A stretch of 64,000 nt of DNA from Micromonospora_I sp040659735 (GTDB lineage Bacteria; Actinomycetota; Actinomycetes; Mycobacteriales; Micromonosporaceae). Shown here one piece after another: positions 36,041 to 47,013 of this stretch (positions are counted from its first letter, which is position 1; every line of letters begins with the position of its first letter). The notes under the pieces were generated by a model, which saw only the letters and a list, made by a program, of their open reading frames with translations, was not told the origin of the DNA and ran no database searches. Made by a program: the position numbers and the translations under genes. The stretch lies in the NCBI RefSeq assembly GCF_040659735.1, contig NZ_JBFANZ010000002.1, positions 124,001 to 188,000 of the forward strand. The letters run 5' to 3'.

Positions 36041-37549
36041 CTACTCGGGACGAACCAACGGGAACAGGATGGTTTCCCGAATACCGAGGCCGGTCAGGGC
36101 CATCAGCAGCCGGTCGATTCCCATTCCCATGCCGCCCGCCGGAGGCATTCCGTACTCCATGGCGCGCAGGAAGTCCTCGTCCAGCTGCATGGCCTCGTCA
36201 TCGCCCTTTGCCGCCAACTGCGCCTGCGTAACCAGTCGTTCACGCTGAACAACCGGGTCGACGAGTTCGCTGTACGCCGTCGCCAACTCGAAGCCGAGCA
36301 CGTAAAGGTCCCACTTCTCGGCGAGGCCCGGCCGCTCGCGGTGCGCGCGGGTGAGCGGGCTGGTCTCGATCGGATAGTCGCGCACGAACGTCGGTTGGCG
36401 CAGCCGCGGCACGACAAGCTCTTCGAAAAGCTCCTCGGCGAGCTTGCCCGGTCCCCACTTCGGGTCGACGGGGAGATTGTGCTTCTCGGCGTACTGCACC
36501 AGACGCGCCATGTCGGTCTCGACCGTCACCTCCTCGCCCAGCGCCTCGGAAAGCACGCCGTAGAGCGTTACCGACCGCCACTCGCCGCCCAGATCGAACT
36601 CCGTGCCGTCGGCGTGGGTAACCACGTGCGATCCGGTCATCGCGCGCGCCGCGTCCTGCACGAGTTCGCGGGTGAGCGTGGCCATGGTGTCGTAGTCGCC
36701 GTACGCCTCGTAGCTCTCGAGCATCGCGAACTCCGGCGAGTGCGAAGAGTCCACGCCCTCATTACGGAAGTTCCGGTTGATCTCGAAGACGCGGTCGATG
36801 CCGCCGACCACACAACGCTTGAGGAAAAGTTCCGGAGCGATTCGCAGGTACAGATCAGTATCGAGCGCATTGCTGTGCGTCACGAATGGGCGGGCGGTGG
36901 CGCCGCCGTGCAGCAACTGCAGCATCGGCGTCTCGACTTCGAGGAAATCGCGCCGGTAGAGCGATTCGCGGAGACTGCGGACAACCGTCGAGCGGGTGCG
37001 CACGGTCTGCCGGGCCTGCGGCCGCACGATCAGGTCGACGTACCGCTGCCGGACCCGCGCCTCCTCGCTCAACTGCTTGTGCGCCACGGGAAGCGGCCGC
37101 AGCGCCTTTGCCGTCAACTCCCACGACTCCGCCAGAACAGAGAGCTCACCGCGACGGCTGGTGATCACCTCACCGGTCACGCCGACGTGGTCCCCGAGGT
37201 CCACCAGGCGCTTCCACGCCTCCAGCCGCTCCGGGCCGACTCGGTCGAGGGAGAGCATGGCCTGCAACTCGGTCCCGTCGCCCTCACGAAGCGTTGCGAA
37301 GCAGAGCTTGCCGGTGTTGCGGAGGAAAATCACCCGTCCGGTCACCGACACCGTCTCCCCGGTGGCCGTGTCGGTCGGCAGCTCGGCGAAGCGGTCGCGG
37401 AGCTCGGCGAGGCTGGTGGTGCGCGGATAGCCCACCGGATAGGGCTGAACGCCCTCGGCGAGCATGCGTTCCCGCTTCTCCCGGCGGACCCGCATCTGCT
37501 CCGGTAGGTCGTCGGTCACGTCAAAAGCTGCGGGCGTCTGCTCGGTCAC
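36041..37549 (-). CDS. lysS: Lysyl-tRNA synthetase, class II
   Basis: Charges tRNA-Lys. The 502 residues have an N-terminal OB fold (VSVTGRVIFLRNTGKLCFATL) and the class II catalytic domain with motif 1 (RRDFLEVETPMLQ), motif 2 (FEINRNFRNEGVDSSHSPEFAMLE) and motif 3 (GMGMGIDRLLMALTG). GTG 37549 is chosen because TGAGGAAG is six bases upstream and the size then matches bacterial enzymes; the longer frame to 37588 adds 13 residues without a match. It lies 86 bases upstream of lsr2. Confidence 0.96.
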   Translation of the reverse strand: MTEQTPAAFDVTDDLPEQMRVRREKRERMLAEGVQPYPVGYPRTTSLAELRDRFAELPTDTATGETVSVTGRVIFLRNTGKLCFATLREGDGTELQAMLSLDRVGPERLEAWKRLVDLGDHVGVTGEVITSRRGELSVLAESWELTAKALRPLPVAHKQLSEEARVRQRYVDLIVRPQARQTVRTRSTVVRSLRESLYRRDFLEVETPMLQLLHGGATARPFVTHSNALDTDLYLRIAPELFLKRCVVGGIDRVFEINRNFRNEGVDSSHSPEFAMLESYEAYGDYDTMATLTRELVQDAARAMTGSHVVTHADGTEFDLGGEWRSVTLYGVLSEALGEEVTVETDMARLVQYAEKHNLPVDPKWGPGKLAEELFEELVVPRLRQPTFVRDYPIETSPLTRAHRERPGLAEKWDLYVLGFELATAYSELVDPVVQRERLVTQAQLAAKGDDEAMQLDEDFLRAMEYGMPPAGGMGMGIDRLLMALTGLGIRETILFPLVRPE

Positions 37550-37724
37550 GTCAAGCTTCCTCAGAAATGGCTTCGGCGGTTTCGGCAAGCGTACTCAAGG
37601 CCCATCTGCCGGGTTACCGGATAACGGGGCGACGGAATGTGTGACCGGAACGGCGTGTCCGCGATGACTGGTTCCGGCCCGGCTGCCATCGAAGGTGGCG
37701 GCGCGTCCGCCGCCACGCGCGGCG

Positions 37725-38483
37725 TCAGATGTTGCGTTCGTAGACCATCCGCAGCCCGATCAGCGTGATCATCGGCTCGTGGTGCGTGATGCTCCGGCAT
37801 TCCCCCATCACAACCGGGGCGAGCCCGCCGGTGGCGATCACCGCCTTCAGCTCCCCCAACTCCTCGGCCATCCGCTCCACGATCCGGTCGACCTGTCCGG
37901 CGAAGCCGAAATACATGCCGGACTGCAGGCATTCGACGGTGTTCTTGCCGATGACCGAACGCGGTTTCGCCGGCTCGACCTTGCGTAGCTGCGCCGCCCG
38001 GGCCGCGAGCGCGTCGAAGGAGATCTCGATTCCGGGGGCGAATGCGCCGCCGAGGAATTCACCGCGCGCGCTGATCACGTCGAAGTTGGTCGTCGTGCCG
38101 AAGTCGACCACGATCGACGGACCGCCGAACAGGGCGTGCGCGGCCAGCGTGTTGACCACCCGGTCCGCGCCCACCTCCTTCGGGTTGTCGATGGCCAGCT
38201 GCACGCCGGTCTTCACTCCGGGCTCCACCACGACGCTCGGGATATCGCCGTAGTAGCGGGCGAGCATGTTCCGCAGCGAGCGGAGCGCGGCCGGAACGGT
38301 GGAGCAGGCGGCCACCCCGGTGATCTCGACCGCGTCGCCGGCCAGCAGGCCGCGGAACATCAGCCCGAGCTCGTCGGCGGTGGACCGGGCGTCGGTCTTG
38401 ATCCGCCAGGAGTGGACCAGTTTCTCCCCGTCGAACGTCGCCAGCACGGTGTTGGTGTTACCGATGTCGATGCAGAGCAGCAC
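37725..38483 (-). CDS. coaX: Type III pantothenate kinase
   Basis: First step of CoA synthesis from pantothenate, ATP-dependent. The 252 residues show the ASKHA ATP-binding start LLCIDIGNTNTVLATFDG, the central VVDFGTTTNFDVIS motif and the ADRVVNTLAAH pantothenate region. It starts four bases after nadC and ends the NAD/CoA gene run. The nearby panC and panD supply its substrate. Confidence 0.95.
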   Translation of the reverse strand: MLLCIDIGNTNTVLATFDGEKLVHSWRIKTDARSTADELGLMFRGLLAGDAVEITGVAACSTVPAALRSLRNMLARYYGDIPSVVVEPGVKTGVQLAIDNPKEVGADRVVNTLAAHALFGGPSIVVDFGTTTNFDVISARGEFLGGAFAPGIEISFDALAARAAQLRKVEPAKPRSVIGKNTVECLQSGMYFGFAGQVDRIVERMAEELGELKAVIATGGLAPVVMGECRSITHHEPMITLIGLRMVYERNI

Positions 38484-38487
38484 GGCG

Positions 38488-39413
38488 TCATCCCCTCGGC
38501 GGCGGATCGGACAGGGCCCGGCCGTTGCCGGTCGGCCGGAGGTCCAATGCGATGTCCAAGATAGGCGAGGAGTGGGTCAGCGCCCCCACCGAGAGATAGT
38601 CGACGCCCGTCGCCGCGTATTCCGCCACCACCTCCAGGGTCAGCCCCCCGGTCGCCTCCAGCTCGGCCCGGTCGCCGACCACGGAGACGAGCTCACTCAA
38701 CGTCTGCGGCGACATGTTGTCGCAGAGCAGGAAGTCCGCCCCGGCCTCCACCGCCTCGACCGCCTCCGCGACCGTGGTGACCTCGACCTGCACCGGCACC
38801 TCCGGGAACGCCGCCCGCACCCGTCGGTACGCGGCCGGGATCCCGCCCGCCGCCAGCTTGTGGTTGTCCTTGATCATCGCGACGTCGTAGAGGCCCATTC
38901 GCTTATTGGTGCCGCCCCCGGCGCGCACCGCGTACTTCTCCAGCACCCGGAGCCCCGGCGTGGTCTTCCGGGTGTCGAGCACCACCGCCTTCGTGCCGGC
39001 CAGGGCGTCGGCCCAGGCACGGGTGTGCGTCGCCACCCCGGACATCCGGCTCAGCAGGTTGAGCGCGGTGCGCTCCGCGGTGAGCAGGGCCCGGGTCGGG
39101 CCGGTCACCGTGGCGAGCACGTCTCCGCGCGCCACCCGCGCCCCGTCGCGGGACCGGAGCAGAACCTCGACGGTACGGCCGGCCGCGCCCGCGGCGAGGT
39201 CGAAGACCGCCGAGAGCACCGCGAGCCCGGCGACAACCCCGTCGGCACGCGCCACGACGTCGGCCGTGTCGACCTGGTCGTCGGGGATCGTGGCGAGACT
39301 GGTCACGTCCCGCGGCTCCGGACCGAGATCCTCCGTCAGCGCCAGCCGCACGATCCGCTCCACCTCCGGCACGGGCAGACCGGACTCCTGAAGCGCCTGC
39401 AGAGTTGACGGTG

Positions 39414-39420
<7 letters not shown>
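38488..39420 (-). CDS. nadC: Nicotinate-nucleotide pyrophosphorylase (carboxylating)
   Basis: Converts quinolinate and PRPP to nicotinate mononucleotide. The 310 residues include the N-terminal half with ALTEDLGPEPRDVTS, then ERTALNLLSRMSGVAT, LDTRKTTPGLRVLEKYAVRAGGG, KDNH and the C-terminal phosphate-binding barrel (LEATGGLTLE). GTG 39420 is chosen since GGGAGG precedes it and the start MLTPSTLQAL is family-like; ATG 39432 is an alternative. It overlaps nadB by seven bases. Confidence 0.94.
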
Positions 39421-41084
<1,664 letters not shown>

Positions 41085-41162
41085 CCGGACAGTCAACCGC
41101 GCCCCGACAGCGGGGCGACGGCCGGGGGCGGCCTGGCGCGCCCGCTGTCGACGCGGGTCCTC

Positions 41163-42068
41163 CTACTCGTACTGGATCGGCAGTGCGTCGGCGCCCGCGC
41201 CCTTGAGCGACTTGGTCACCGTCCGGCCGCTGAGCCACAGGTAACAGCGCACGCCGCGGTTGCCGGCCTTCCAGTCACCACTGCCGCCGGGGAGCGAGAT
41301 CACCCCGGTGCGGTACTTGAGGTTGCTGTCGTTGGGCAGGCCCACGTACCTGGCGATGACCTTGCGGCACTCGTCGTGGAACCGGCTCCAGTCCGCGTCC
41401 TTCGTCGGGTAGGCGATGTCCGGTGCGGTCCACACCCCGGCGAACTCACCGTTGTGCGGCTTGGCGCAGTTCGCCGCCGGCATCGTGTCGATCGAGTCGT
41501 CCTTCGCGAGCTTGATGGCGTAACAGCCGAGACTCAGCGGGGAGGACTTCTTCAGCGCGTCACGCAGCTCGGACGTACGGGTCGCGGTGTCGCCGTTGTC
41601 CTCGACGTTGGTGAGCTCCGTGACGTCGCAACGGAACCAGCGCGACCCGCCCGTCCACGCCGGCGTGGACGGGAGCGCCACGCCCAGCCAGAGGCGCGCG
41701 CCGCGCCATGCGCCGCCCACGTACTCCTTGGTCTTGGCATCGCACTCGGCGTAGGCGGCGCGGAGCTCGGGCGAACCGGGCGGCGGCGGGGTCGCCCGGT
41801 CGGCGCTCTGTGACCCGAACGTTCCGACGTGGACCGTCTCGACGCGGTGGCTGGTCGCGCAGTCGACCGGCTCGAAGGCCGACAGGTAGGCGGTGTCGGC
41901 GAAGTCCGCGGCGTAGCAGGTGCCCGCCGGCGGGGTGAACGACGCCGGCCGCGGGATCTGGCCCCAGTCGTCGATCAGCAGACCGTCGACCCCGGCCGGC
42001 TTCCCGCAGCTCGTGAGGAGCAGGGCGACGGCCCCGCCCAACGCCACAGTGGCCAACCAACGACGCAT
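41163..42068 (-). CDS. Septum-formation-family lipoprotein
   Basis: The 301 residues begin with a lipoprotein signal (lipobox LLTSC) and contain two copies of the Cys-containing 'septum formation' type domain (GTCYAADFAD...PVDCATSHRVETVH; GCYAIKLAKDD...ANCAKPHNGEFAG), each with paired Cys and a conserved His. The family is named for a putative part in septation; the actual function is not known. ATG 42068 has GGGAGGG upstream. It interrupts the nad and pan genes. Confidence 0.82.
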   Translation of the reverse strand: MRRWLATVALGGAVALLLTSCGKPAGVDGLLIDDWGQIPRPASFTPPAGTCYAADFADTAYLSAFEPVDCATSHRVETVHVGTFGSQSADRATPPPPGSPELRAAYAECDAKTKEYVGGAWRGARLWLGVALPSTPAWTGGSRWFRCDVTELTNVEDNGDTATRTSELRDALKKSSPLSLGCYAIKLAKDDSIDTMPAANCAKPHNGEFAGVWTAPDIAYPTKDADWSRFHDECRKVIARYVGLPNDSNLKYRTGVISLPGGSGDWKAGNRGVRCYLWLSGRTVTKSLKGAGADALPIQYE

Positions 42069-42165
42069 CGCGTCCCTCCCCAGGGGCACCGGCAGTCCGG
42101 ATGGCCGAGCATACGGCACGCGGCCGGTGACTCTACGGGGTCGGCTCGCCCGCCTGTGTCACGCC

Positions 42166-42591
42166 TCAGGCGGCCTCGCTCCGATCACCGCGGCGCAGCT
42201 CCCCCGCCATCCCGGGCGCCACGCCCGCCGGGTCGCCATCGAGTTGGATCACCCGGTTGGCCGCGTCGACGTGCACGACCCGCGGCTCGTAGACGCGCGC
42301 CTCGGCGTCGTCCATCTGCCCGTACGAGATGAGGATCACAAGATCGCCCGGCTTCACCAGGTGCGCGGCCGCACCGTTGATCCCGATCACGCCGCTGCCC
42401 CGCTCGCCGGGGATGACGTACGTCTCCAGCCGGGCGCCGTTGGTGACGTCGACGATGGCCACCTGTTCGCCGGGGATGAGGTCCGCGGCGTCGAGGAGGT
42501 CCCGGTCGACGGTGACCGATCCGACGTAGTGCAGATCGGCCTGGGTCACGGTGGCCCGATGAATCTTGGACTTGAGCATGGTGCGGAACAT
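42166..42591 (-). CDS. panD: Aspartate 1-decarboxylase precursor
   Basis: Makes beta-alanine for pantothenate. The 141-residue zymogen self-cleaves at Gly24-Ser25 (HYVGSVTVD) to create the pyruvoyl group. Lys9 (MLKSKIHRATVT), the Tyr and GINGAAAHLVKPGDLVI segments are typical. ATG 42591 has GGAAGGGA upstream. A GATCAAGG/CCTTGATC inverted repeat lies between panC and panD. Confidence 0.95.
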   Translation of the reverse strand: MFRTMLKSKIHRATVTQADLHYVGSVTVDRDLLDAADLIPGEQVAIVDVTNGARLETYVIPGERGSGVIGINGAAAHLVKPGDLVILISYGQMDDAEARVYEPRVVHVDAANRVIQLDGDPAGVAPGMAGELRRGDRSEAA

Positions 42592-42627
42592 CGGGATCCC
42601 TTCCCGTCGGTCACGGAGTTTGTCGCC

Positions 42628-42672
42628 GATCAAGGGCTGATGCACACGATTCCGCGTGCGTTCTCCTTGATC
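42628..42672. repeat. GATCAAGG/CCTTGATC inverted repeat between panC and panD
   Basis: Eight-base perfect arms at 42628-42635 and 42665-42672 are separated by 29 bases. The outer words recur in the fumarase-side terminator at 1488-1544. It may be a terminator or a small chromosomal repeat. Confidence 0.4.
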
Positions 42673-42692
42673 GACGTTGGGGCGGTGCGCGG

Positions 42693-43628
42693 TCAGTTGG
42701 CCGGTGCGGTGGGAGCCAGGTGCGCCGGCGCGTTGTCGATCAGCCGGGTCGCCCCGACCCGGGCGGCCACCAGGATGCGGGCCGCGCCGGATTCGGGAGC
42801 CGGCCCGAGGTCGGGATCGGTCAGGACGAGGTAGTCCAACTCCGCCCCTTCCCGCTCCTGGAACACCGCGCGGCCCGCCGCTATTGCCGCGTCGCCGCCG
42901 AGCCCACGCGCGGCCGCGTCCGCAGCCGCCCGAAGCGCCGCCGACAGGCTGAGCGCCGCCTGCCGCTCGGGCGCCGACAGGTACCGGTTCCGGCTCGACA
43001 GGGCCAGTCCGTCCGATTCGCGCACGGTGGGCACGCCGACGATCCGCACCGGCACCTCCAGGTCGCGCGCCATCAGCCGGATCAACGCGAGCTGCTGGTA
43101 GTCCTTCTCTCCGAAGAACGCGAGATCGGGGCGGGTGAGCTGGAGGAATTTGAGTACCACGGTGAGCACACCGTGGAAGAAGCCGGGGCGGCTGGACCCC
43201 TCCAACCGCTCGCCCAGCGGGCCCGGGTTGACCCGTACCGCGGGCTCGCCCGCCGGATAGATCTCGGCCGGACTCGGCGCGAACACCAGGTCCACGCCGG
43301 CGCGCCGGCAGAGTTCGAAATCGGCGTCGAAGGTGCGCGGATACCGGTCGAAGTCCTCGTTCGGGCCGAACTGCAGAGGGTTCACGAAGATCGTCACGAT
43401 GACGTGGTCGGCGCTCTCGCGGGCGGCGCGCAGCAGCGTCGCGTGCCCCTCGTGCAGCGCGCCCATGGTCATCACGACCGCCACGGTGCCGATCATCGCG
43501 TCGCGCGCGGCAGCAAGGTCGGGCCGCGTCCGCACCACGGCGAGATCCCCGTGATCAGGGGCCGGTTCCGTGTCCGCCCGGCGAGTCACCGAGAAGCCTC
43601 CCTGATCGCCGCGATCTTGGATGGTCAT
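42693..43628 (-). CDS. panC: Pantoate-beta-alanine ligase
   Basis: ATP-dependent joining of pantoate and beta-alanine. The 311 residues include the HIGH-type VVMTMGALHEGHATLLRAA, VNPLQFGPNEDFDRYPRT, AFFGEKDYQQLALIRLM and DGLALSSRNRYLS. Residues 1-30 are an extra, probably flexible lead. ATG 43628 overlaps the preceding gene by four bases. Confidence 0.95.
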   Translation of the reverse strand: MTIQDRGDQGGFSVTRRADTEPAPDHGDLAVVRTRPDLAAARDAMIGTVAVVMTMGALHEGHATLLRAARESADHVIVTIFVNPLQFGPNEDFDRYPRTFDADFELCRRAGVDLVFAPSPAEIYPAGEPAVRVNPGPLGERLEGSSRPGFFHGVLTVVLKFLQLTRPDLAFFGEKDYQQLALIRLMARDLEVPVRIVGVPTVRESDGLALSSRNRYLSAPERQAALSLSAALRAAADAAARGLGGDAAIAAGRAVFQEREGAELDYLVLTDPDLGPAPESGAARILVAARVGATRLIDNAPAHLAPTAPAN

Positions 43629-44617
43629 GCGGCCGTCTCCCGCTCCGCCGGCTCCGCATGCCCGGTCGCCAGCACGTCGAGCAGCGACTCGGCGTCCACC
43701 GGACGCAGCCGACCGCCGGCGATCGCCCGGTCGGCGGTGCGCCGGGCCAGGGCCAGGTAGCTGGGCACCGACTCGGGCGCGGAGTCCGCGAGCCGGTCGA
43801 GGTGGCGCGCGACGGTGCCGGCGTCGCCCCGCGACACGGGACCGGTCAGCGCGGCGTCACCGAGCCGCAGCGTGTTCTCCAGAGAAGCGCGCACCAGCGG
43901 GCCGAGCACCTTCTCGGGGTTCCCGACTCCGGCGTCCCGGAGCCGGTCCAGCGCCTCGTTCAAGAGCGTGACCAGGTGGTTCGCCCCGTGCACGAGGGCG
44001 GCATGGTAGAGCGGCCGGTCCGCCTCGGCGATCCATTCCGGGCTGCCGCCCAACTCGGCCACCAGCCGTTCGGCGAGCGGCCGGAGCCCGGCCGGCGCGG
44101 CCACCCCGTACGAGATGCCGGCGAGCCGGTCCAGATCCTCCACCTCGCCGGTGAAGGTCATGGCCGGGTGCAGGGCGAGTGGGCTGGCGCCGGCGTCGAC
44201 GGCGGGCGCCAGGATGGCGAGACCGTGGGCGCCGGACGTGTGCGCGACGACCTGACCCGGTCGCAGCGCGCCGGTGTCGGCGAGCCCGGCGACCACCGCG
44301 GCGAGCGCGTCGTCGGGTACGGCGATGATCAGCACGTCGGCGGCGGCGCGGGCGACCTCGTCGGCCGGGAGGTTGGCGGCACCGGGCAGCAGGCGGGCGA
44401 TCCGCCCCTTCGCGGCGGCGGAGACGCCGGAGGCGGCGACCACCCGGTGACCGGCGCGGGCGAGGGCGGCGCCGAGCACGGCACCGACCCGACCGGCGCC
44501 GATGACACCGATAGTCAGGGAAGAAAAGGGGCGGGCGTTTCCGGCGGAGCCGGCGGCGGCCTCAGGCGCGGCGCTCCGGGCGGGAAGGTCCGGGCGCTCG
44601 CGCGACGGTGCGCTCAT
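43625..44617 (-). CDS. Rossmann-fold DUF2520 protein
   Basis: The 330 residues have an N-terminal NAD(P)-binding Rossmann domain (LTIGVIGAGRVGAVLGAALARAGH, about residues 34-58) and a C-terminal helical DUF2520 domain (ALVHGANHLVTLLNEALD). The architecture mirrors that of ketopantoate and related oxidoreductases. Coupled to panC by a four-base overlap, it may supply or regulate ketopantoate reduction (PanE activity), but this is inference. Residues 1-30 are disordered. ATG 44617. Confidence 0.85.
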   Translation of the reverse strand: MSAPSRERPDLPARSAAPEAAAGSAGNARPFSSLTIGVIGAGRVGAVLGAALARAGHRVVAASGVSAAAKGRIARLLPGAANLPADEVARAAADVLIIAVPDDALAAVVAGLADTGALRPGQVVAHTSGAHGLAILAPAVDAGASPLALHPAMTFTGEVEDLDRLAGISYGVAAPAGLRPLAERLVAELGGSPEWIAEADRPLYHAALVHGANHLVTLLNEALDRLRDAGVGNPEKVLGPLVRASLENTLRLGDAALTGPVSRGDAGTVARHLDRLADSAPESVPSYLALARRTADRAIAGGRLRPVDAESLLDVLATGHAEPAERETAA

Positions 44618-44729
44618 GGCGTGATCCAGTCCTCGAGATGTGGTACCGGTCGCCCGCCAGTATGCGCCGCCGTTACAGACAGGGGACAAGGATGTGTGAA
44701 AACCTTCACCCGCCGCCGACGAGGAAAAC

Positions 44730-44762
44730 GATCTTGGCTGAAATGCGGAATTTTCCAAGATC
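44730..44762. promoter_or_regulatory. Inverted repeat upstream of midA
   Basis: GATCTTGG (44730-44737) and CCAAGATC (44755-44762) flank 17 bases in the 166-base divergent region between the DUF2520 gene and midA. Possible operator or promoter-proximal hairpin. Confidence 0.35.
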
Positions 44763-44783
44763 ACGAGAGGGGGTTGACGCGCC

Positions 44784-45809
44784 GTGGCCGTTCGCTGGCG
44801 GGACGCGATGAGAGACGCGCTGTACGGGCCCGGCGGGTTCTTCGTCACGCCCGGTCACGGCCGGAACGACCGCGGGCCGGCGGGTCACTTCCGGACCAGC
44901 GTGCACGCCTCCCCGCTCTTCGCGGTCGCCCTGCTGCGCCTGCTCCACCGGCTCGACACCGCGCTCGACACCCCCGAGCGGCTCGACGTCGTCGACATCG
45001 GCGCCGGTCGCGGCGAACTCCTCGTCCGCCTCACCGAACTCGCCCCACCGGCCCTCTCCGAACGGCTCCGCCCGACCGCCGTCGAACTCGCGCCCCGGCC
45101 GGACGAACTGCCGCCCGCGATCGGGTGGCGCGCCACCCCGCCGACCGACGTGACCGGCCTGCTGATCGCCACGGAGTGGCTCGACAACGTCCCGCTCGAC
45201 GTATCGACCGACGGTCGCTACCTCATGGTCGACCCGGACACCGGCGACGAGACACCGGGGCAGCCGCTGGACGCGCCGGACGCCGCCTGGCTGCGCGAGT
45301 GGTGGCCGGCCGCCCCGGAAGATCGGGTGGAGATCGGGCGCGCGCGCGATGAAGCCTGGTCCGGCGCGGTCGCGTCGCTGCGGCGCGGGCTGGCGCTCAC
45401 GGTGGACTACGGGCACGTACGCGCGGGCCGGCCGCCGGGCGGCACCCTCACCGGATACCGGCACGGACGCCAGGTGGCCCCCGTGCCGGACGGCAGCTGC
45501 GACGTGACCGCGCACGTCGCCATCGACGCCTCCGCCGCCGCCGGCTCGAGGGCCCGCGGCCTGCCGTACACCCTGCTGACCCAGCGGGAGGCGCTGCACG
45601 CGCTCGGGGTCGACGGCCGTCGACCACCGCTGGCGCTCGCCTCCACCGATCCGGCCGGCTACGTGCGGGCGCTCGCCACCGCCGGCGCCGCGGCCGAGCT
45701 CACCGACCCGGCCGGCCTCGGCGGGCACTGGTGGCTGCTGCAACCGGTCGGCGGCGACCTCGGCGAACTGCTCGACCACCACCACGCGGCAGGCGTGGCA
45801 CGATGCTGA
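44784..45809 (+). CDS. MidA/NDUFAF7-family methyltransferase
   Basis: The 341 residues contain the SAM-binding VVDIGAGRGELLVRL (about 69-83) and the family regions GPAGHFRTSVHASPLFAVAL and ATEWLDNVPLDV. The mitochondrial homologue NDUFAF7 symmetrically dimethylates an arginine of NDUFS2, the complex I subunit equivalent to NuoD. The very next gene, two bases on, is a nuoD homologue in which that arginine is conserved, so the same reaction is likely. Start GTG 44784 follows AGAGGGGG; ATG 44809 is out of frame and not used. Confidence 0.88.
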   Translation: MAVRWRDAMRDALYGPGGFFVTPGHGRNDRGPAGHFRTSVHASPLFAVALLRLLHRLDTALDTPERLDVVDIGAGRGELLVRLTELAPPALSERLRPTAVELAPRPDELPPAIGWRATPPTDVTGLLIATEWLDNVPLDVSTDGRYLMVDPDTGDETPGQPLDAPDAAWLREWWPAAPEDRVEIGRARDEAWSGAVASLRRGLALTVDYGHVRAGRPPGGTLTGYRHGRQVAPVPDGSCDVTAHVAIDASAAAGSRARGLPYTLLTQREALHALGVDGRRPPLALASTDPAGYVRALATAGAAAELTDPAGLGGHWWLLQPVGGDLGELLDHHHAAGVARC

Positions 45810-45811
45810 GC

Positions 45812-46966
45812 ATGACCACGGAGACCAGCCCCCTGCGCGAGCTGACCGTCGGCACCGGCGCAGGCCTCGACACGGCGGACATGGTGCTCAACATCGGCCC
45901 GCAGCATCCCTCCACGCACGGCGTGCTCCGACTCAAGCTGGTCCTCGACGGGGAACGCGTGGTGGCCTGCGAGCCGATCATCGGCTACATGCACCGGGGG
46001 GCCGAGAAACTCTTCGAGGTACGGGACTACCGCCAGATCATCGTGCTGGCCAACCGCCACGACTGGCTCTCTGCCTTCTCCAGCGAACTCGGCGTGGTGC
46101 TCGCGGTCGAACGACTCATGGGCATCGAGGTGCCGGAGCGGGCCATCTGGCTGCGCACCGCCCTGGCCGAGCTCAACCGGGTGCTCAACCACCTGATGTT
46201 CCTCGGGTCCTACCCGTTGGAGATCGGCGCGATCACGCCGGTCTTCTACGCGTTCCGTGAGCGGGAGACGCTGCAGGCCGTCATGGAAGAGGTCTCCGGC
46301 GGGCGGATCCACTACATGTTCAACCGGGTCGGCGGGCTCAAGGACGAGGTCCCGGCCGGGTGGACACGGCGGGCCCGGGAAGCGATCGACCAGGTCCGCC
46401 GACGTCTACCCGACCTCGACAACCTGATCCGGCGCAACGAGATCTTCCTCGCCCGGACCGTCGGCGTCGGGGTGCTCTCGGCCGAACAGGCCGCCGCATT
46501 CGGCGCCTCCGGCCCGGTCGCGCGCGCGTCCGGCCTCGACTTCGACCTACGCCGCGACGACCCCTACCTCGCGTACGGCTCGCTCAACGTGCCCGTCGTG
46601 ACCCGCTCGGCCGGCGACTGTCACGCGCGGTTCGAGGTCCTGCTCGACCAGGTGTACGTCTCCCTGGATCTCGCACAGGAGTGCCTCGACCGGGTCGACC
46701 AGATCACCGGGCCGGTCAACGTCCGGCTGCCCAAGGTCGTCAAGGCCCCCGAGGGGCACACGTACGCCTGGACGGAGAACCCGCTCGGCATCAACGGCTA
46801 CTACCTCGTGTCGCGCGGCGAGAAGACGCCGTGGCGGCTCAAGCTGCGCACCGCCTCGTACGCCAACGTCCAGGCGCTGTCGACGCTGATCCCGGGTTGC
46901 CTGGTGCCGGATCTGGTCGCGATCCTCGGCTCGATGTTCTTCGTCGTCGGCGACATCGACAAGTAA
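45812..46966 (+). CDS. nuoD: NADH-quinone oxidoreductase subunit D-like protein
   Basis: A 384-residue homologue of the 49-kDa/NuoD subunit that forms the quinone site of complex I. NIGPQHPSTHGVLRLKLVLDGE near residue 27, YMHRGAEKLFE with Arg62, NRVGGLKDEVP, and C-terminal IPGCLVPDLVAILGSMFFVVGDIDK are clear. No other nuo gene is adjacent, so it is a free-standing copy beside midA. It lacks nothing obvious in length. ATG 45812 is preferred; ATG 45803 adds three residues and overlaps midA. Confidence 0.92.
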   Translation: MTTETSPLRELTVGTGAGLDTADMVLNIGPQHPSTHGVLRLKLVLDGERVVACEPIIGYMHRGAEKLFEVRDYRQIIVLANRHDWLSAFSSELGVVLAVERLMGIEVPERAIWLRTALAELNRVLNHLMFLGSYPLEIGAITPVFYAFRERETLQAVMEEVSGGRIHYMFNRVGGLKDEVPAGWTRRAREAIDQVRRRLPDLDNLIRRNEIFLARTVGVGVLSAEQAAAFGASGPVARASGLDFDLRRDDPYLAYGSLNVPVVTRSAGDCHARFEVLLDQVYVSLDLAQECLDRVDQITGPVNVRLPKVVKAPEGHTYAWTENPLGINGYYLVSRGEKTPWRLKLRTASYANVQALSTLIPGCLVPDLVAILGSMFFVVGDIDK

Positions 46967-47013
46967 CCCGCGCCCGTGCCGCCGGGACGCGCGTCGTCGC
47001 GGCGCCCCGTTGA

